From positions 1-64,000 of the forward strand of contig CALVFO010000026.1 of NCBI GenBank assembly GCA_944326855.1: a stretch of 64,000 bases of DNA, in the 5' to 3' direction. This document shows, piece after piece, positions 56,031 through 64,000 of this stretch. Under the pieces are notes generated by a model. It was not told the origin of the DNA, searched no databases, and saw only the letters and a list, made by a program, of their open reading frames with translations. How positions within the stretch are numbered: the first letter of the stretch is position 1; each line of letters begins with the position of its first letter. This stretch comes from an uncultured Alistipes sp. Its GTDB lineage: Bacteria > Bacteroidota > Bacteroidia > Bacteroidales > Rikenellaceae. A program made the translations under genes and the position numbers.

Positions 56031-56705
56031 TTATCGCTTCAATTCAAAACGCAACTGGGCCAGAGCCCGAACAGCTACGCCGTTTCTTCGGGCCGGTTCC
56101 CAACCGCGTACCGCCCGATCATAGATATAATCGATGATGACCTGGGAATACTGTTTCAGACAACCGTTCAGTTCGACGACTTTCTGCAACATTCCCTGCT
56201 CGTCGATGTCCACTTCAATCAAAAAAACCATCGGTTCGTTTTCCGGTAATAATGTCCGGTCTTCGATCTGCCGATTGATATCGTCCAACCAACGTTCCGG
56301 CAATTGAGTCAAATCGAATCCCTGAAAAGTAGGAGGTGTGTATTTAGCCCCTTCACGATCCAGAAAATTACAACCGATACCCGTAAACAAACGACGATTG
56401 CGATCGTATCTCAATCGAATCACCGGCATTTGAGGAGTCAACAGAAAATCGAACTGACGCAATCCGATGGTCACATAAACCCGTCGCCGACCCTCTTCCA
56501 GTTTATCCTCGTTCAAAGCTACATTGCCATGAATACGAAACTGTTCCTTGGCCTGATCCGGAAAATTCGAGGAAGTATAATTGTAAATGGACGTATATCC
56601 CGGCGTGGTCACCACAATCTGATAATCCCCGGCTTCCTGAGCCGACAACCATCCTCCGGTCCAAATACACAGACACAAAATGGAAAACAAAAATTTCCGA
56701 ACCAT
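56031..56705 (-). CDS. Secreted protein with TonB-C-like domain
   Basis: A 224-residue exported protein (signal peptide ending near WLSAQ). The C-terminal 60 residues (LIEVDIDEQGMLQKVVELNG..., then GWEPARRNGVAVRALAQLRF) look like the TonB C-terminal fold: a residue pattern of strand, helix and final strand with W-PA-NG-V. It has no proline-rich or transmembrane TonB arm, so it is not an energy transducer in the usual sense. The N-terminal half is not recognised. Confidence 0.6.
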   Translation of the reverse strand: MVRKFLFSILCLCIWTGGWLSAQEAGDYQIVVTTPGYTSIYNYTSSNFPDQAKEQFRIHGNVALNEDKLEEGRRRVYVTIGLRQFDFLLTPQMPVIRLRYDRNRRLFTGIGCNFLDREGAKYTPPTFQGFDLTQLPERWLDDINRQIEDRTLLPENEPMVFLIEVDIDEQGMLQKVVELNGCLKQYSQVIIDYIYDRAVRGWEPARRNGVAVRALAQLRFELKR

Positions 56706-56854
56706 CTTACCGATTCTTTATTCAGTTAATCTATTTAACATAAAACCACAAAACGGCCCGAAAATCTTTCTGTTTTCAGATCGTACGGATCCAAATCAAA
56801 GCCGGTTTTCAAAAATATCAGCGAAAATATTCCCGAAAAATCGGTTTTCGGATC

Positions 56855-58540
56855 CTAACGGGCATTAAGTTTCGCCCAACTGTCCTTCAGGGTTACCGTA
56901 CGGTTGAATACCTGTTTCTCAGGGGTAGAATCCTTATCCACACAGAAATAACCCAATCGTTCGAACTGGTATTTTTCTCCGGGTGTTCCTTCCCCCAAAG
57001 CAGGTTCGAGATAGCCCGTCACCACCCGCAACGAATCGGGATTGATATAATCCAGGAAGGTCTTGCCCTCTTCCAGATTATCCAGATCTTCTTTCAGGAA
57101 CAACCGGTCGAACAGACGGATTTCAGCCTCCCGGGCATGCGGAACCGAAACCCAATGAATGACCCCTTTCACTTTGCGGCCGTCCGACGAACTGCCTCCG
57201 CCGGATTGGGGATCGTACGTACAACGCAACTCGGTTACCTTTCCTTCGGTATCCTTGATCACCTCATCGCAACGGATCAGATAGGCATAACGCAAACGCA
57301 CCTCTTTGCCCGGCGAAAGACGGAAATATTTCTTGGGGGGTTCCTCCATGAAGTCGTCCCGTTCGATGTAAATTTCCCGCGAAAAAGGAACCTGACGCAC
57401 GCCGGCCGATTCGTCTTCGGGGTTGTTGATGCAGGAGATCATTTCCGTTTTTCCTTCCGGATAATTGGTAATGACCACCTTGATCGGATCCAAAACGGCC
57501 ATGCGACGCAAAGCCCGTTTATTCAGGTCTTCCCGTACACAGAATTCCAACAAACCCAAATCGATCACATTGTCCCGCTTGGCCACCCCGACCTTGTCGG
57601 CAAACATTCGGATGCTTTCGGGCGTATACCCCCGACGACGCAAACCGCTGATGGTCGGCATCCGGGGATCATCCCAACCCATCACCACACGATCCTGGAC
57701 CAACTGCAAGAGTTTGCGTTTGCTCATCATCGTATAGGTCAGGTTCAAACGGGCAAATTCGTACTGATGACTGGGATAAATGTCCAGTTGCTGGATAAAC
57801 CAATCGTACAAAGGACGATGTACGTCGAATTCGAGCGTACAGATCGAATGGGTGATATGTTCGATGGAATCGCTCTGTCCGTGCGCAAAATCGTACATGG
57901 GATAAATACACCACTTGTTTCCCGTACGATGGTGTTCGGAATGGATAATCCGATACATGATCGGGTCGCGCATCAACATATTGGGATGAGCCATGTCGAT
58001 CTTGGCCCGCAGAACTTTTTCTCCGTCGGCAAACTCTCCGGCCCGCATCCGGGCAAACAGGTCGAGATTCTCTTCCACGCTGCGATCCCGCCAGGGACTG
58101 TTCGTTCCCGGTACCGTCACCGTACCACGACCCTGACGAATCTCTTCCTGATTCTGATCGTCCACATACGCCTTACCTTTCTTAATCAGTTCGACGGCCC
58201 AAGCATAAAGCTGTTCGAAATAATCCGAAGCATAATGTTCTTCAGCCCATTGGAAACCGAGCCAATGAACATCCTCCTTGATGGAATCCACATACTCCAC
58301 ATCCTCTTTCACCGGATTCGTATCGTCAAAGCGCAGATTGGTTTTTCCACCGTACTTTTGAGCCAGGCCAAAATTCAGGCAAATACTCTTGGCGTGACCG
58401 ATATGCAGGTAGCCGTTGGGTTCGGGCGGAAAACGGGTATAAACCGTCGTACGACCCTGGGCTATATCGTTTTCGATGATTTCTTCCAGAAAATTGAGGG
58501 ATTTTTCCTCCGAAAGGGATTCTTGGTTGATCGTGCTCAT
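56855..58540 (-). CDS. glnS: Glutaminyl-tRNA synthetase
   Basis: A 561-residue class I synthetase starting at 58540. [18 protein letters not shown] holds the HIGH signature, TMMSKRKL the KMSKS-equivalent, and the beta-barrel anticodon-binding domain fills the C-terminal 230 residues. [14 protein letters not shown] and a direct Gln specificity region separate it from GltX. The presence of GlnRS means Gln-tRNA is made directly; its substrate tRNA-Gln(CUG) is also in this window. Promoter at 58565-58572. Confidence 0.96.
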   Translation of the reverse strand: MSTINQESLSEEKSLNFLEEIIENDIAQGRTTVYTRFPPEPNGYLHIGHAKSICLNFGLAQKYGGKTNLRFDDTNPVKEDVEYVDSIKEDVHWLGFQWAEEHYASDYFEQLYAWAVELIKKGKAYVDDQNQEEIRQGRGTVTVPGTNSPWRDRSVEENLDLFARMRAGEFADGEKVLRAKIDMAHPNMLMRDPIMYRIIHSEHHRTGNKWCIYPMYDFAHGQSDSIEHITHSICTLEFDVHRPLYDWFIQQLDIYPSHQYEFARLNLTYTMMSKRKLLQLVQDRVVMGWDDPRMPTISGLRRRGYTPESIRMFADKVGVAKRDNVIDLGLLEFCVREDLNKRALRRMAVLDPIKVVITNYPEGKTEMISCINNPEDESAGVRQVPFSREIYIERDDFMEEPPKKYFRLSPGKEVRLRYAYLIRCDEVIKDTEGKVTELRCTYDPQSGGGSSSDGRKVKGVIHWVSVPHAREAEIRLFDRLFLKEDLDNLEEGKTFLDYINPDSLRVVTGYLEPALGEGTPGEKYQFERLGYFCVDKDSTPEKQVFNRTVTLKDSWAKLNAR

Positions 58541-58564
58541 AACAAGATTGATAGATTCCGAAGG

Positions 58565-58572
58565 CAAAAATA
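58565..58572 (-). promoter_or_regulatory. -7 element (TATTTTTG) for glnS
   Basis: Exact minus-strand TAnnTTTG, 24 nt before the glnS ATG. Confidence 0.6.
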
Positions 58573-58643
58573 CACTTTTTTTCAGGAATACTTCTTACAT
58601 AGAGACAATCGACTAAGAAATCGACCTCAAACTTTTAAAAATA

Positions 58644-58678
58644 ATTCGACCGAAGCGTTTTGTATACTTCGGTCGAAT
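58644..58678 (-). terminator. Terminator of the S46 peptidase gene
   Basis: 12-bp perfect stem (58644-58655 with 58667-58678); the A-rich left flank supplies the T run on the minus strand. Confidence 0.8.
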
Positions 58679-58711
58679 CACAAAATCGATCTCAGAATCG
58701 TTATGATGTAT

Positions 58712-60877
58712 CTATTGCACGAGGGTCATTTCATCCAACAGGTGGGAAGCTCCGGCAAATTTGTCCATAATAAACAGAACATAGCGGATATCCACCACAA
58801 TGGTGCGCTGCAGATCGGGTTCAAAAGCAATATCCCCGCTCATGGCCTCCCAGTTTCCGTCAAAAGCCAGTCCGATCAACTCCCCACGGGCATTCATCAC
58901 GGGACTGCCCGAATTACCTCCCGTAATATCGTTATTACTCAAAAAATTGACACGAACATCCCCCGCTTCGGCATAGGGTCCGAAATCCCGGTTCCGATAG
59001 AGTTCCTTGAGACGATCGGGTACCGTAAATTCATAGGGATTTTTCGGATCTTCCTTGGCCATCACACCGCTCAAGGTGGTATAATAATCATAAATCACCC
59101 CGTCGGCCGGTCGATAAGGCAGCACCTGACCATAGGTCAAACGCATCGTCAGGTTGGCATCCGGATAAAAGGTCTTTTCCGGTTGCATCTCCATCAATCC
59201 TTTCAGGAACAAGCGCTTGGCCCGGGTCAAACGTAAAGACCTCTCTTTGAGGCGTTGCTTTTCCGCCTCAGGCAGTTTCAGAAGCTGTTGTAAAGAACGG
59301 TAAAAACACAAAGCCGGATCGTTCCTTAAAGCCGCGTAATCGGGTTTTTCCAACATCCGTTCATAGCGTTCCTGGGAAGCAAACACGGAACGATCGAACC
59401 AATCGTCCACCATCCGATCGATATCCCCTCCGAAACGTTCCCGTTCTTCATTCAGAAAAGCCGGACGTTCATCCACCGAAAGCGAATCGAACAGAATAGC
59501 TACCATGCGTTTGGTCACCTTACGATCGGTAGAAGGACTGTAGTCTTTATATTTTCCGGCTGCAGAACGACGTAAATCGGCCAGTTTCGACTCATCAGGA
59601 CCTTTCCATACCGAATCGGCTCCCTGTACGATCCAATCGTTCCACGGAGCGGCCAAACCGATCAATTCGACTCCCCGCCCCAGGGCTTCATTCAGATACT
59701 GCAGGTGACGATCCCCGGGGGTACGTTCCCGCACAATCTGTTCGATGGTCGGCAACACCTCTCCATATTCCGCCCGACGAGCTGCATCGGCATTCACCCA
59801 CTCGGTAAAGCGAGCCTCCAAAGCCCGTTTTCCGGCCAATACATTCAATTTCTCGATTCCCCGGTTCATCCCGATGGAATTTTTCCAATAATTGGAAGAT
59901 CCGGCGAATTTATTGGCATACTGCAAACGAATTTTCGGATCGGCCAACATATCCTCCATCATCTTGTCCTGACGTTCTCCCCGAACCAGAATCCGCACGG
60001 GATTTTCCACCCGATAGGTCTGTTCGATTTCATAAGAGGTCTGATAGCGCTCAGTCGAGCCAGGGAAGCCGATAATCATGGTGTAATCCCCCGGTTTGAC
60101 CCCTTTGAGCGAAATAGTTAAATGAACGGGAGCCTGATAAGGAACATTATCGGGGCTGTAGGCTGCCGGACGACCCTGCGCATCGGCATAGACACGAAAG
60201 ACCGAAAAATCGCCCGTATGACGCGGCCACATCCAGTTGTCAGTGTCGCCCCCGAACTTACCGATCGAAGAGGGAGGAGCCCCGACAAAACGAATGTCGG
60301 GATACTTTTCGGTCACAAACAACAGGTATTGATTGCCGTCGAAAAACTCACGAACCATCGCCTCGCAGGTACTCTCTTCGGGAAGCGCTTCGGAGACAAT
60401 CGTCCGGATCCGTTCCTGGATAATTTTTTGGCGCTGCTCTTCGCTCATTTCCTCGCTCAGATAGGGAAAAATACGGTCCGAAACATCTTCGATTTTCCGG
60501 ATAAAGGTCACCGACATCCCGGCAGCCGGCAACTCCTCGGAGCGATTCATGGCCCAATACCCGTTTTGCAAATAGTCATGTTCGACACTGCTGAGACGCT
60601 GAATGGCTCCATACCCGCAATGGTGGTTCGTCAACAACAGCCCGTTGGCCGAAACGATCTCTCCCGTACAACCGCCTCCGAACAACACCACGGCATCCTT
60701 GAGCGAATTTCCGTTGAGATTATAAATATCCTGGGCCGATAATTTCAATCCTTTGGCTTTCATCGCCTTGATATTGAGTTTCTGCAACCAGGGAAGCATC
60801 CACATCCCTTCGTCGGCCCTCAACGAGGAGAATCCAAAAAACAAGGCGCAAGCCGTTAATACGACGATCTTTTTCAT
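58712..60877 (-). CDS. S46 dipeptidyl-peptidase, DPP7-like
   Basis: A 721-residue exported exopeptidase (signal peptide 1-21). The catalytic triad of family S46 is visible: His85 in LLTNHHCGYG, Asp in GGDTDNWMWPRHTGD, and Ser656 in TGGNSGSPV. At the residue that sets P1 preference (Arg673 in Porphyromonas DPP11) this protein has Gly674 (AFDGNWEAMSGD), as DPP7 does, predicting removal of dipeptides with hydrophobic rather than acidic P1. It works in the periplasm in peptide nutrition. It is transcribed alone and ends at a terminator at 58644-58678. Confidence 0.93.
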   Translation of the reverse strand: MKKIVVLTACALFFGFSSLRADEGMWMLPWLQKLNIKAMKAKGLKLSAQDIYNLNGNSLKDAVVLFGGGCTGEIVSANGLLLTNHHCGYGAIQRLSSVEHDYLQNGYWAMNRSEELPAAGMSVTFIRKIEDVSDRIFPYLSEEMSEEQRQKIIQERIRTIVSEALPEESTCEAMVREFFDGNQYLLFVTEKYPDIRFVGAPPSSIGKFGGDTDNWMWPRHTGDFSVFRVYADAQGRPAAYSPDNVPYQAPVHLTISLKGVKPGDYTMIIGFPGSTERYQTSYEIEQTYRVENPVRILVRGERQDKMMEDMLADPKIRLQYANKFAGSSNYWKNSIGMNRGIEKLNVLAGKRALEARFTEWVNADAARRAEYGEVLPTIEQIVRERTPGDRHLQYLNEALGRGVELIGLAAPWNDWIVQGADSVWKGPDESKLADLRRSAAGKYKDYSPSTDRKVTKRMVAILFDSLSVDERPAFLNEERERFGGDIDRMVDDWFDRSVFASQERYERMLEKPDYAALRNDPALCFYRSLQQLLKLPEAEKQRLKERSLRLTRAKRLFLKGLMEMQPEKTFYPDANLTMRLTYGQVLPYRPADGVIYDYYTTLSGVMAKEDPKNPYEFTVPDRLKELYRNRDFGPYAEAGDVRVNFLSNNDITGGNSGSPVMNARGELIGLAFDGNWEAMSGDIAFEPDLQRTIVVDIRYVLFIMDKFAGASHLLDEMTLVQ

Positions 60878-61016
60878 CTGATCTGATTTAAGTCAATTAT
60901 TAATTTCCGATACTACAACATCCCGATTCCGAAACATCAATCCGCACGGGACGAAACGTTCCGTCCCGCGAAATTTTCGGGATCGTACTCTTTCCGGATG
61001 GAAAGGACAGAATCCA

Positions 61017-61970
61017 TCAGAACGTTCCCTCCAACATATTGCGGATGGAACGTTCGGCTTCCCGACGCAACTCCTCTTCGATCACCACTTCGGGTTGTTC
61101 ATCCCGCAAAGCGCGATAGATCTTTTCCAGAGTCACCAGCTTCATATAACGACAATCGTTGCATCCGCAGGTCGAGTCGATCGGAGGGGCCGGAATGAAC
61201 CGTTTGTTCGGATTCTCCTGCTGCATGCGATGCAAAATACCCGATTCGGTCACCACGATGAACGTATCGGCCAAAGAGGAGGATGCATATTCCAACAGAG
61301 CCGCCGTACTGCCGATGTAATCGGCCGTCAACAAAACGGTCTTCTTGCACTCGGGATGAGCCAGCACCGGAGCTCCGGGATAGGTTTTCTTGAGTTCCAG
61401 AATCTTTTCCACCGAAAATTCCTCGTGAACATGGCAGGCCCCGTCCCACACGACCATATCGTCCCGTCCGGTCACACTCTTGATGTAATTTCCCAGATTA
61501 CGGTCGGGAGCAAAGACGATTTTACGATCGAGCGGAATGCGGCGGACGATATCCACGGCATTGCTGGAGGTGCAACACACATCGGTCAGCGCCTTGACCC
61601 CCACCGACGTATTGACATAAGCCACAACCAGGTGATCCGGATAATCTTTCAGAAAACGTTCGAAGGCTGTCGCCTCGCAGCTGTCGGCCAGCGAACATCC
61701 CGCTTCAGGATCGGGCAGCAATACCTTTTTGTCGGGCGAGAGGATCTTGGCCGTTTCGGCCATAAAATGAACCCCGGCAAACAGAATGATCGATGCATCG
61801 GTCCGGGCGGCCTGCTGGGAGAGAGCCAGCGAATCGCCTGTAAAATCGGCGATATCCTGCACTTCGGGACGCGTATAATAATGGGCCAGAATGACGGCGT
61901 TTTTTTGCCGTTTGAGGGCTCCGATCTCTTCGGCGAGGCGGAGCATGTCGGAATTGATTTTTTTTTTCAT
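61017..61970 (-). CDS. nadA: Quinolinate synthase A
   Basis: A 317-residue NadA. The three domain-repeats carry the [4Fe-4S] cysteines in GCSLADSC, DVCCTSSNAVD and STCGCNDCRYMK; VILAHYYTRPEVQD is the N-terminal signature. It condenses iminoaspartate with dihydroxyacetone phosphate to quinolinate for NAD synthesis. NadB and NadC are not adjacent. It borders the candidate replication origin, and its start codon is followed by a poly-lysine start (MKKKIN). Confidence 0.96.
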   Translation of the reverse strand: MKKKINSDMLRLAEEIGALKRQKNAVILAHYYTRPEVQDIADFTGDSLALSQQAARTDASIILFAGVHFMAETAKILSPDKKVLLPDPEAGCSLADSCEATAFERFLKDYPDHLVVAYVNTSVGVKALTDVCCTSSNAVDIVRRIPLDRKIVFAPDRNLGNYIKSVTGRDDMVVWDGACHVHEEFSVEKILELKKTYPGAPVLAHPECKKTVLLTADYIGSTAALLEYASSSLADTFIVVTESGILHRMQQENPNKRFIPAPPIDSTCGCNDCRYMKLVTLEKIYRALRDEQPEVVIEEELRREAERSIRNMLEGTF

Positions 61971-62588
61971 CGGTTGTTAACTCGGAAGACAGCCTCTTCC
62001 TTCTTTTTATTTTTTTAACATTTATATCCTTTAAAAATAAAGAACAAGAATAATAAAGGCTGTTGAAAGTGTGAATAAATTTTCGAACTAAAATTACGGA
62101 TTATTTATGAAATTCTTATCATGCTGTTTTTCCGGTCGAGGTAATATCTTATCATGTTTTCTGTAGATTTATTCACAGATGTTGATAATACTTATTCACA
62201 AATTAACCGTTGGATGAGGGTGTATATTTTCTGTTTGAAACTTGAAAATGGCCGGTTGGAAAAGAGTAATAAAAATAATTTGCTTTTTCGGTTCGAATGC
62301 CGTATCGAAAACTATTCGATTTTTCCAAATATTCGTTCTTTCTAATTATCAGATACTGTCAACAGGTTCTTTCCCGGAAATCAACAAGTTTTTTATCGCC
62401 GGATTTTCGAATCGATTGATCTTTTTAAATGCTTCAGTAACAAAAGATTTTTAAAAAATTTCATCCGCTGTTTCGTCGGGTTTCAGGGAAGTTTATCAAC
62501 ATTGCCTCAAAAAGTCGGTGAAAGTTGGTAATAAAAGACCGGAAGGGTTGTGGAGTTTCCTTCCGGTCCTGGAAAATTATACCGATTC
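61971..62588. other. Candidate chromosomal replication origin (oriC)
   Basis: A 618-bp AT-rich gap without a credible gene. Five 9-mers each differ by one base from the DnaA box TTATCCACA: TTATTCACA at 62070-62078 (minus), 62169-62177 (plus) and 62192-62200 (plus); TTATCAACA at 62180-62188 (minus) and 62493-62501 (plus). The three boxes at 62169, 62180 and 62192 start 11 and 12 bp apart. The direct repeat TCTTATCATG occurs at 62114-62123 and 62147-62156, 33 bp apart. T-rich tracts flank the cluster, suitable for unwinding. The strand composition bias flips across the gap. Confidence 0.72.
62537..62568 (-). terminator. Terminator of the Mrp/ApbC gene
   Basis: 10-bp perfect stem GACCGGAAGG/CCTTCCGGTC; the A-rich left flank gives a T run on the minus strand, 20 nt after the stop codon. 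Confidence 0.78.
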
Positions 62589-63665
62589 TTACCGTACTTT
62601 GTTCAACTGGTGAATCATATTACCGGCAATGTCTTCATAATAGGAAGCTGCCAACGATTCTTCGGACGTTACAGGCCGACCTTCGTCCGAGGCTTCCCGT
62701 ACCCGTTGGATCAGGGGAATTTCTCCCAACAGTTTGATGCCTTCCCGAGCAGCCAGTTCCCGGGCTCCGCCCCGACCGAAAATGTAGTAACGGTTGTCGG
62801 GCAGTTCGGCCGGCGTGAACCAGGACATGTTTTCGATCAGGCCCAGAATGGGAACGTTAATTTTGTCGTTGCGGAACATCTTGATGCCTCGAACGACATC
62901 CGCTAATGCGATTTTTTGAGGGGTGCTGATGATAACTGCTCCGTGAAACGGCAGATCCGAAACCAGCGTCAGATGAATATCTCCCGTGCCGGGGGGCAGA
63001 TCCACCAACAGAAAATCCAGTTCACCCCATTGGGTTTGCCGAATCATTTGCCGCAGGGCATTCGTCGCCATCGGACCCCGCCAGATGAGTGCATCGGAGG
63101 CATCGATGAAAAACCCGATCGACATCAGTTTAATACCCAGGGATTCTCCGGGAATGATTCGTTCTTCTCCGTCGATCTGTTCCCCTACCGGACTGTAATT
63201 TTCCAGGTTGAACAAGGTAGGTTGGGAAGGTCCGTACAAATCGGCATCCAATACCCCTACCCGGTAATTCATGCGGGAAAGAGCTACGGCCAGGTTGGCG
63301 GTGACGGTACTCTTGCCGACACCCCCCTTGGCTGAACTGACGGCGATGATGTTCTTTACGCCGGCAAGATTGGAGGCGGGATGTTCCCGATCCACCGGTT
63401 GCGGTTTGGGTTTCGGGGCCGCTTCTTTTATAAAAATCGTTATTTTGTCCTGATACTGGGGATAATGGGTCAGAATGACTTTTTCCACGTTTTTTTTCAG
63501 GGAAGAGGCTAACGGATCGCGGTGACGGGCGAAGGATAAGGTCAGTGAAATTCGCTCTTCGCTGACATTCAGATTCTCGACCATGCCCAGATCCACCAGA
63601 TTTTCCCCCGATTCGGGATGAAGGATACTGCGCAGAAGAGTCAATATGTCTTCGTTTCGGATCAT
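62589..63665 (-). CDS. Mrp/ApbC-family Fe-S carrier ATPase
   Basis: A 358-residue P-loop protein: an N-terminal MIP18/DUF59 domain (about 1-85), then the deviant Walker A SSAKGGVGKSTV, DADLYGPSQPTLF, and LVDLPPGTGD. It delivers Fe-S clusters to apo-enzymes. The usual C-terminal CXXC of many Mrp proteins is not seen; the segment before it reads ENMSWFTPAELPDNRYYIFG, so the cluster-bridging cysteines appear absent. Next to the NadA gene, itself an Fe-S enzyme. Promoter at 63691-63698. Confidence 0.92.
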   Translation of the reverse strand: MIRNEDILTLLRSILHPESGENLVDLGMVENLNVSEERISLTLSFARHRDPLASSLKKNVEKVILTHYPQYQDKITIFIKEAAPKPKPQPVDREHPASNLAGVKNIIAVSSAKGGVGKSTVTANLAVALSRMNYRVGVLDADLYGPSQPTLFNLENYSPVGEQIDGEERIIPGESLGIKLMSIGFFIDASDALIWRGPMATNALRQMIRQTQWGELDFLLVDLPPGTGDIHLTLVSDLPFHGAVIISTPQKIALADVVRGIKMFRNDKINVPILGLIENMSWFTPAELPDNRYYIFGRGGARELAAREGIKLLGEIPLIQRVREASDEGRPVTSEESLAASYYEDIAGNMIHQLNKVR

Positions 63666-63690
63666 ATAAGTAAGGTTTGATGCTTAGCCA

Positions 63691-63698
63691 CAAAGATA
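63691..63698 (-). promoter_or_regulatory. -7 element (TATCTTTG) for the Mrp/ApbC gene
   Basis: Exact minus-strand TAnnTTTG, 25 nt before the ATG at 63665. Confidence 0.6.
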
Positions 63699-63729
63699 CG
63701 AAAAGATCGAAGGATATGCGAAATTTATA

Positions 63730-63737
63730 TACATTTG
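63730..63737 (+). promoter_or_regulatory. -7 element (TACATTTG) toward sppA
   Basis: Exact TAnnTTTG in the divergent gap. It implies a leader of about 160 nt before the sppA-like ATG, in which two short frames (from 63764 and 63774) could encode only small unrecognised peptides. Confidence 0.5.
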
Positions 63738-63903
63738 CATAACAACCCTATTTTTTACAATCGATGTCAAAAAATGTCCGGATCGCCTTCTTCCGATACG
63801 GACGAAACGGAACCGACGTTTCCTGTGTTTGGAAAGACAACAAAGCGCATTCGCAGGAACAGATCTGAAAACAGGTTGTGATAAACATTGAAAATACAGC
63901 AAT

Positions 63904-64000
63904 ATGAATTCGTTTTTGAAGACTTTTTTGGCCGCCCTGTTAGCTATCGTGGTTTCGGGTGTGATGATGGTGATTTTTACGGTGAACGTGATTTCGGGGC
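63904..64000 (+). CDS. sppA: Signal peptide peptidase SppA, N-terminal fragment
   Basis: Only the first 32 codons are in the window. They encode a short polar start (MNSFLKTFLA) and a long hydrophobic segment (LLAIVVSGVMMVIFTVNVIS), the N-terminal membrane anchor pattern of Bacteroidota protease IV (SppA). The catalytic region is outside the window, so the assignment rests on the anchor alone. Confidence 0.5.
   Translation, partial: MNSFLKTFLAALLAIVVSGVMMVIFTVNVISG

Noticed and set aside
57137..59236. 699-codon plus-strand frame opposite glnS and the S46 gene
   Set aside because: It spans two well-defined minus-strand genes and their terminator; low-complexity shadow sequence.
60947..60968. 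CGGGACG/CGTCCCG hairpin downstream of nadA
   Set aside because: Short stem without a T run on the minus strand; too weak to call a terminator.

Overview
The window is a stretch of Bacteroidota (order Bacteroidales) chromosome. The evidence is the recurrent TAnnTTTG promoter element; lineage-typical families (BF3164-type lipoprotein, FimB/Mfa2-like lipoprotein, an S46 dipeptidyl-peptidase, a NifJ-type pyruvate oxidoreductase, Mpi-like serine invertase); many lipoprotein signals; and a large carbohydrate-degradation locus. A gut Rikenellaceae/Alistipes-like organism would fit, but the genus cannot be fixed from the sequence alone.

Layout. (a) 1-1160: the edge of an AT-rich accessory segment with one unrecognised, apparently interrupted gene, ending at a decayed tRNA 3' end and a strong terminator. 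(b) 1534-6114: scattered housekeeping and small genes (GDPD-like phosphodiesterase, LUD protein, low-Mr phosphatase, TsaB, tRNA-Gln(CUG), BF3164 lipoprotein). (c) 6574-28902: a glycan-degradation region. A five-gene plus-strand operon (GH38, MFS transporter, URO-D-superfamily protein, GH106-like lipoprotein, second GH38 with Tat signal) is followed by a Tat-exported DUF4832-like hydrolase, a second GH106-like lipoprotein, a PL8 lyase, a GH78 rhamnosidase, a DUF3467 protein and a GH127 arabinofuranosidase. It has no SusC/SusD pair and no local regulator. Mannose, rhamnose, arabinose and uronate-directed enzymes together suggest a complex plant gum or arabinogalactan-like glycan (inference). (d) 28953-36461: a minus-strand housekeeping run: RuvB, RsmF-like methyltransferase, deoxynucleoside kinase, GT4, bacterial GH3-family adenylase, TrkA. 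(e) 36632-43825: small Cys-rich membrane protein, FimB/Mfa2-like lipoprotein, serine invertase, NifJ, MtgA. (f) 44067-55526: EF-P, patatin-type outer-membrane protein, then a plus-strand cluster pheS, TPR lipoprotein, envC-like, ybeY, mnmG, thiC. (g) 56031-64000: TonB-C-like secreted protein, glnS, DPP7-like peptidase, nadA, Mrp/ApbC, start of sppA.

The most notable non-coding signals are near the right end. Two perfect parS-type palindromes lie between mnmG and thiC (about 53.93 and 53.98 kb). The 618-bp AT-rich gap between nadA and the Mrp/ApbC gene carries five near-consensus DnaA boxes, three of them spaced 11 and 12 bp apart. Around that gap the plus strand changes from C-rich to G-rich. 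Together these make 61971-62588 a good candidate for the chromosomal replication origin, with the parS cluster about 8 kb away.
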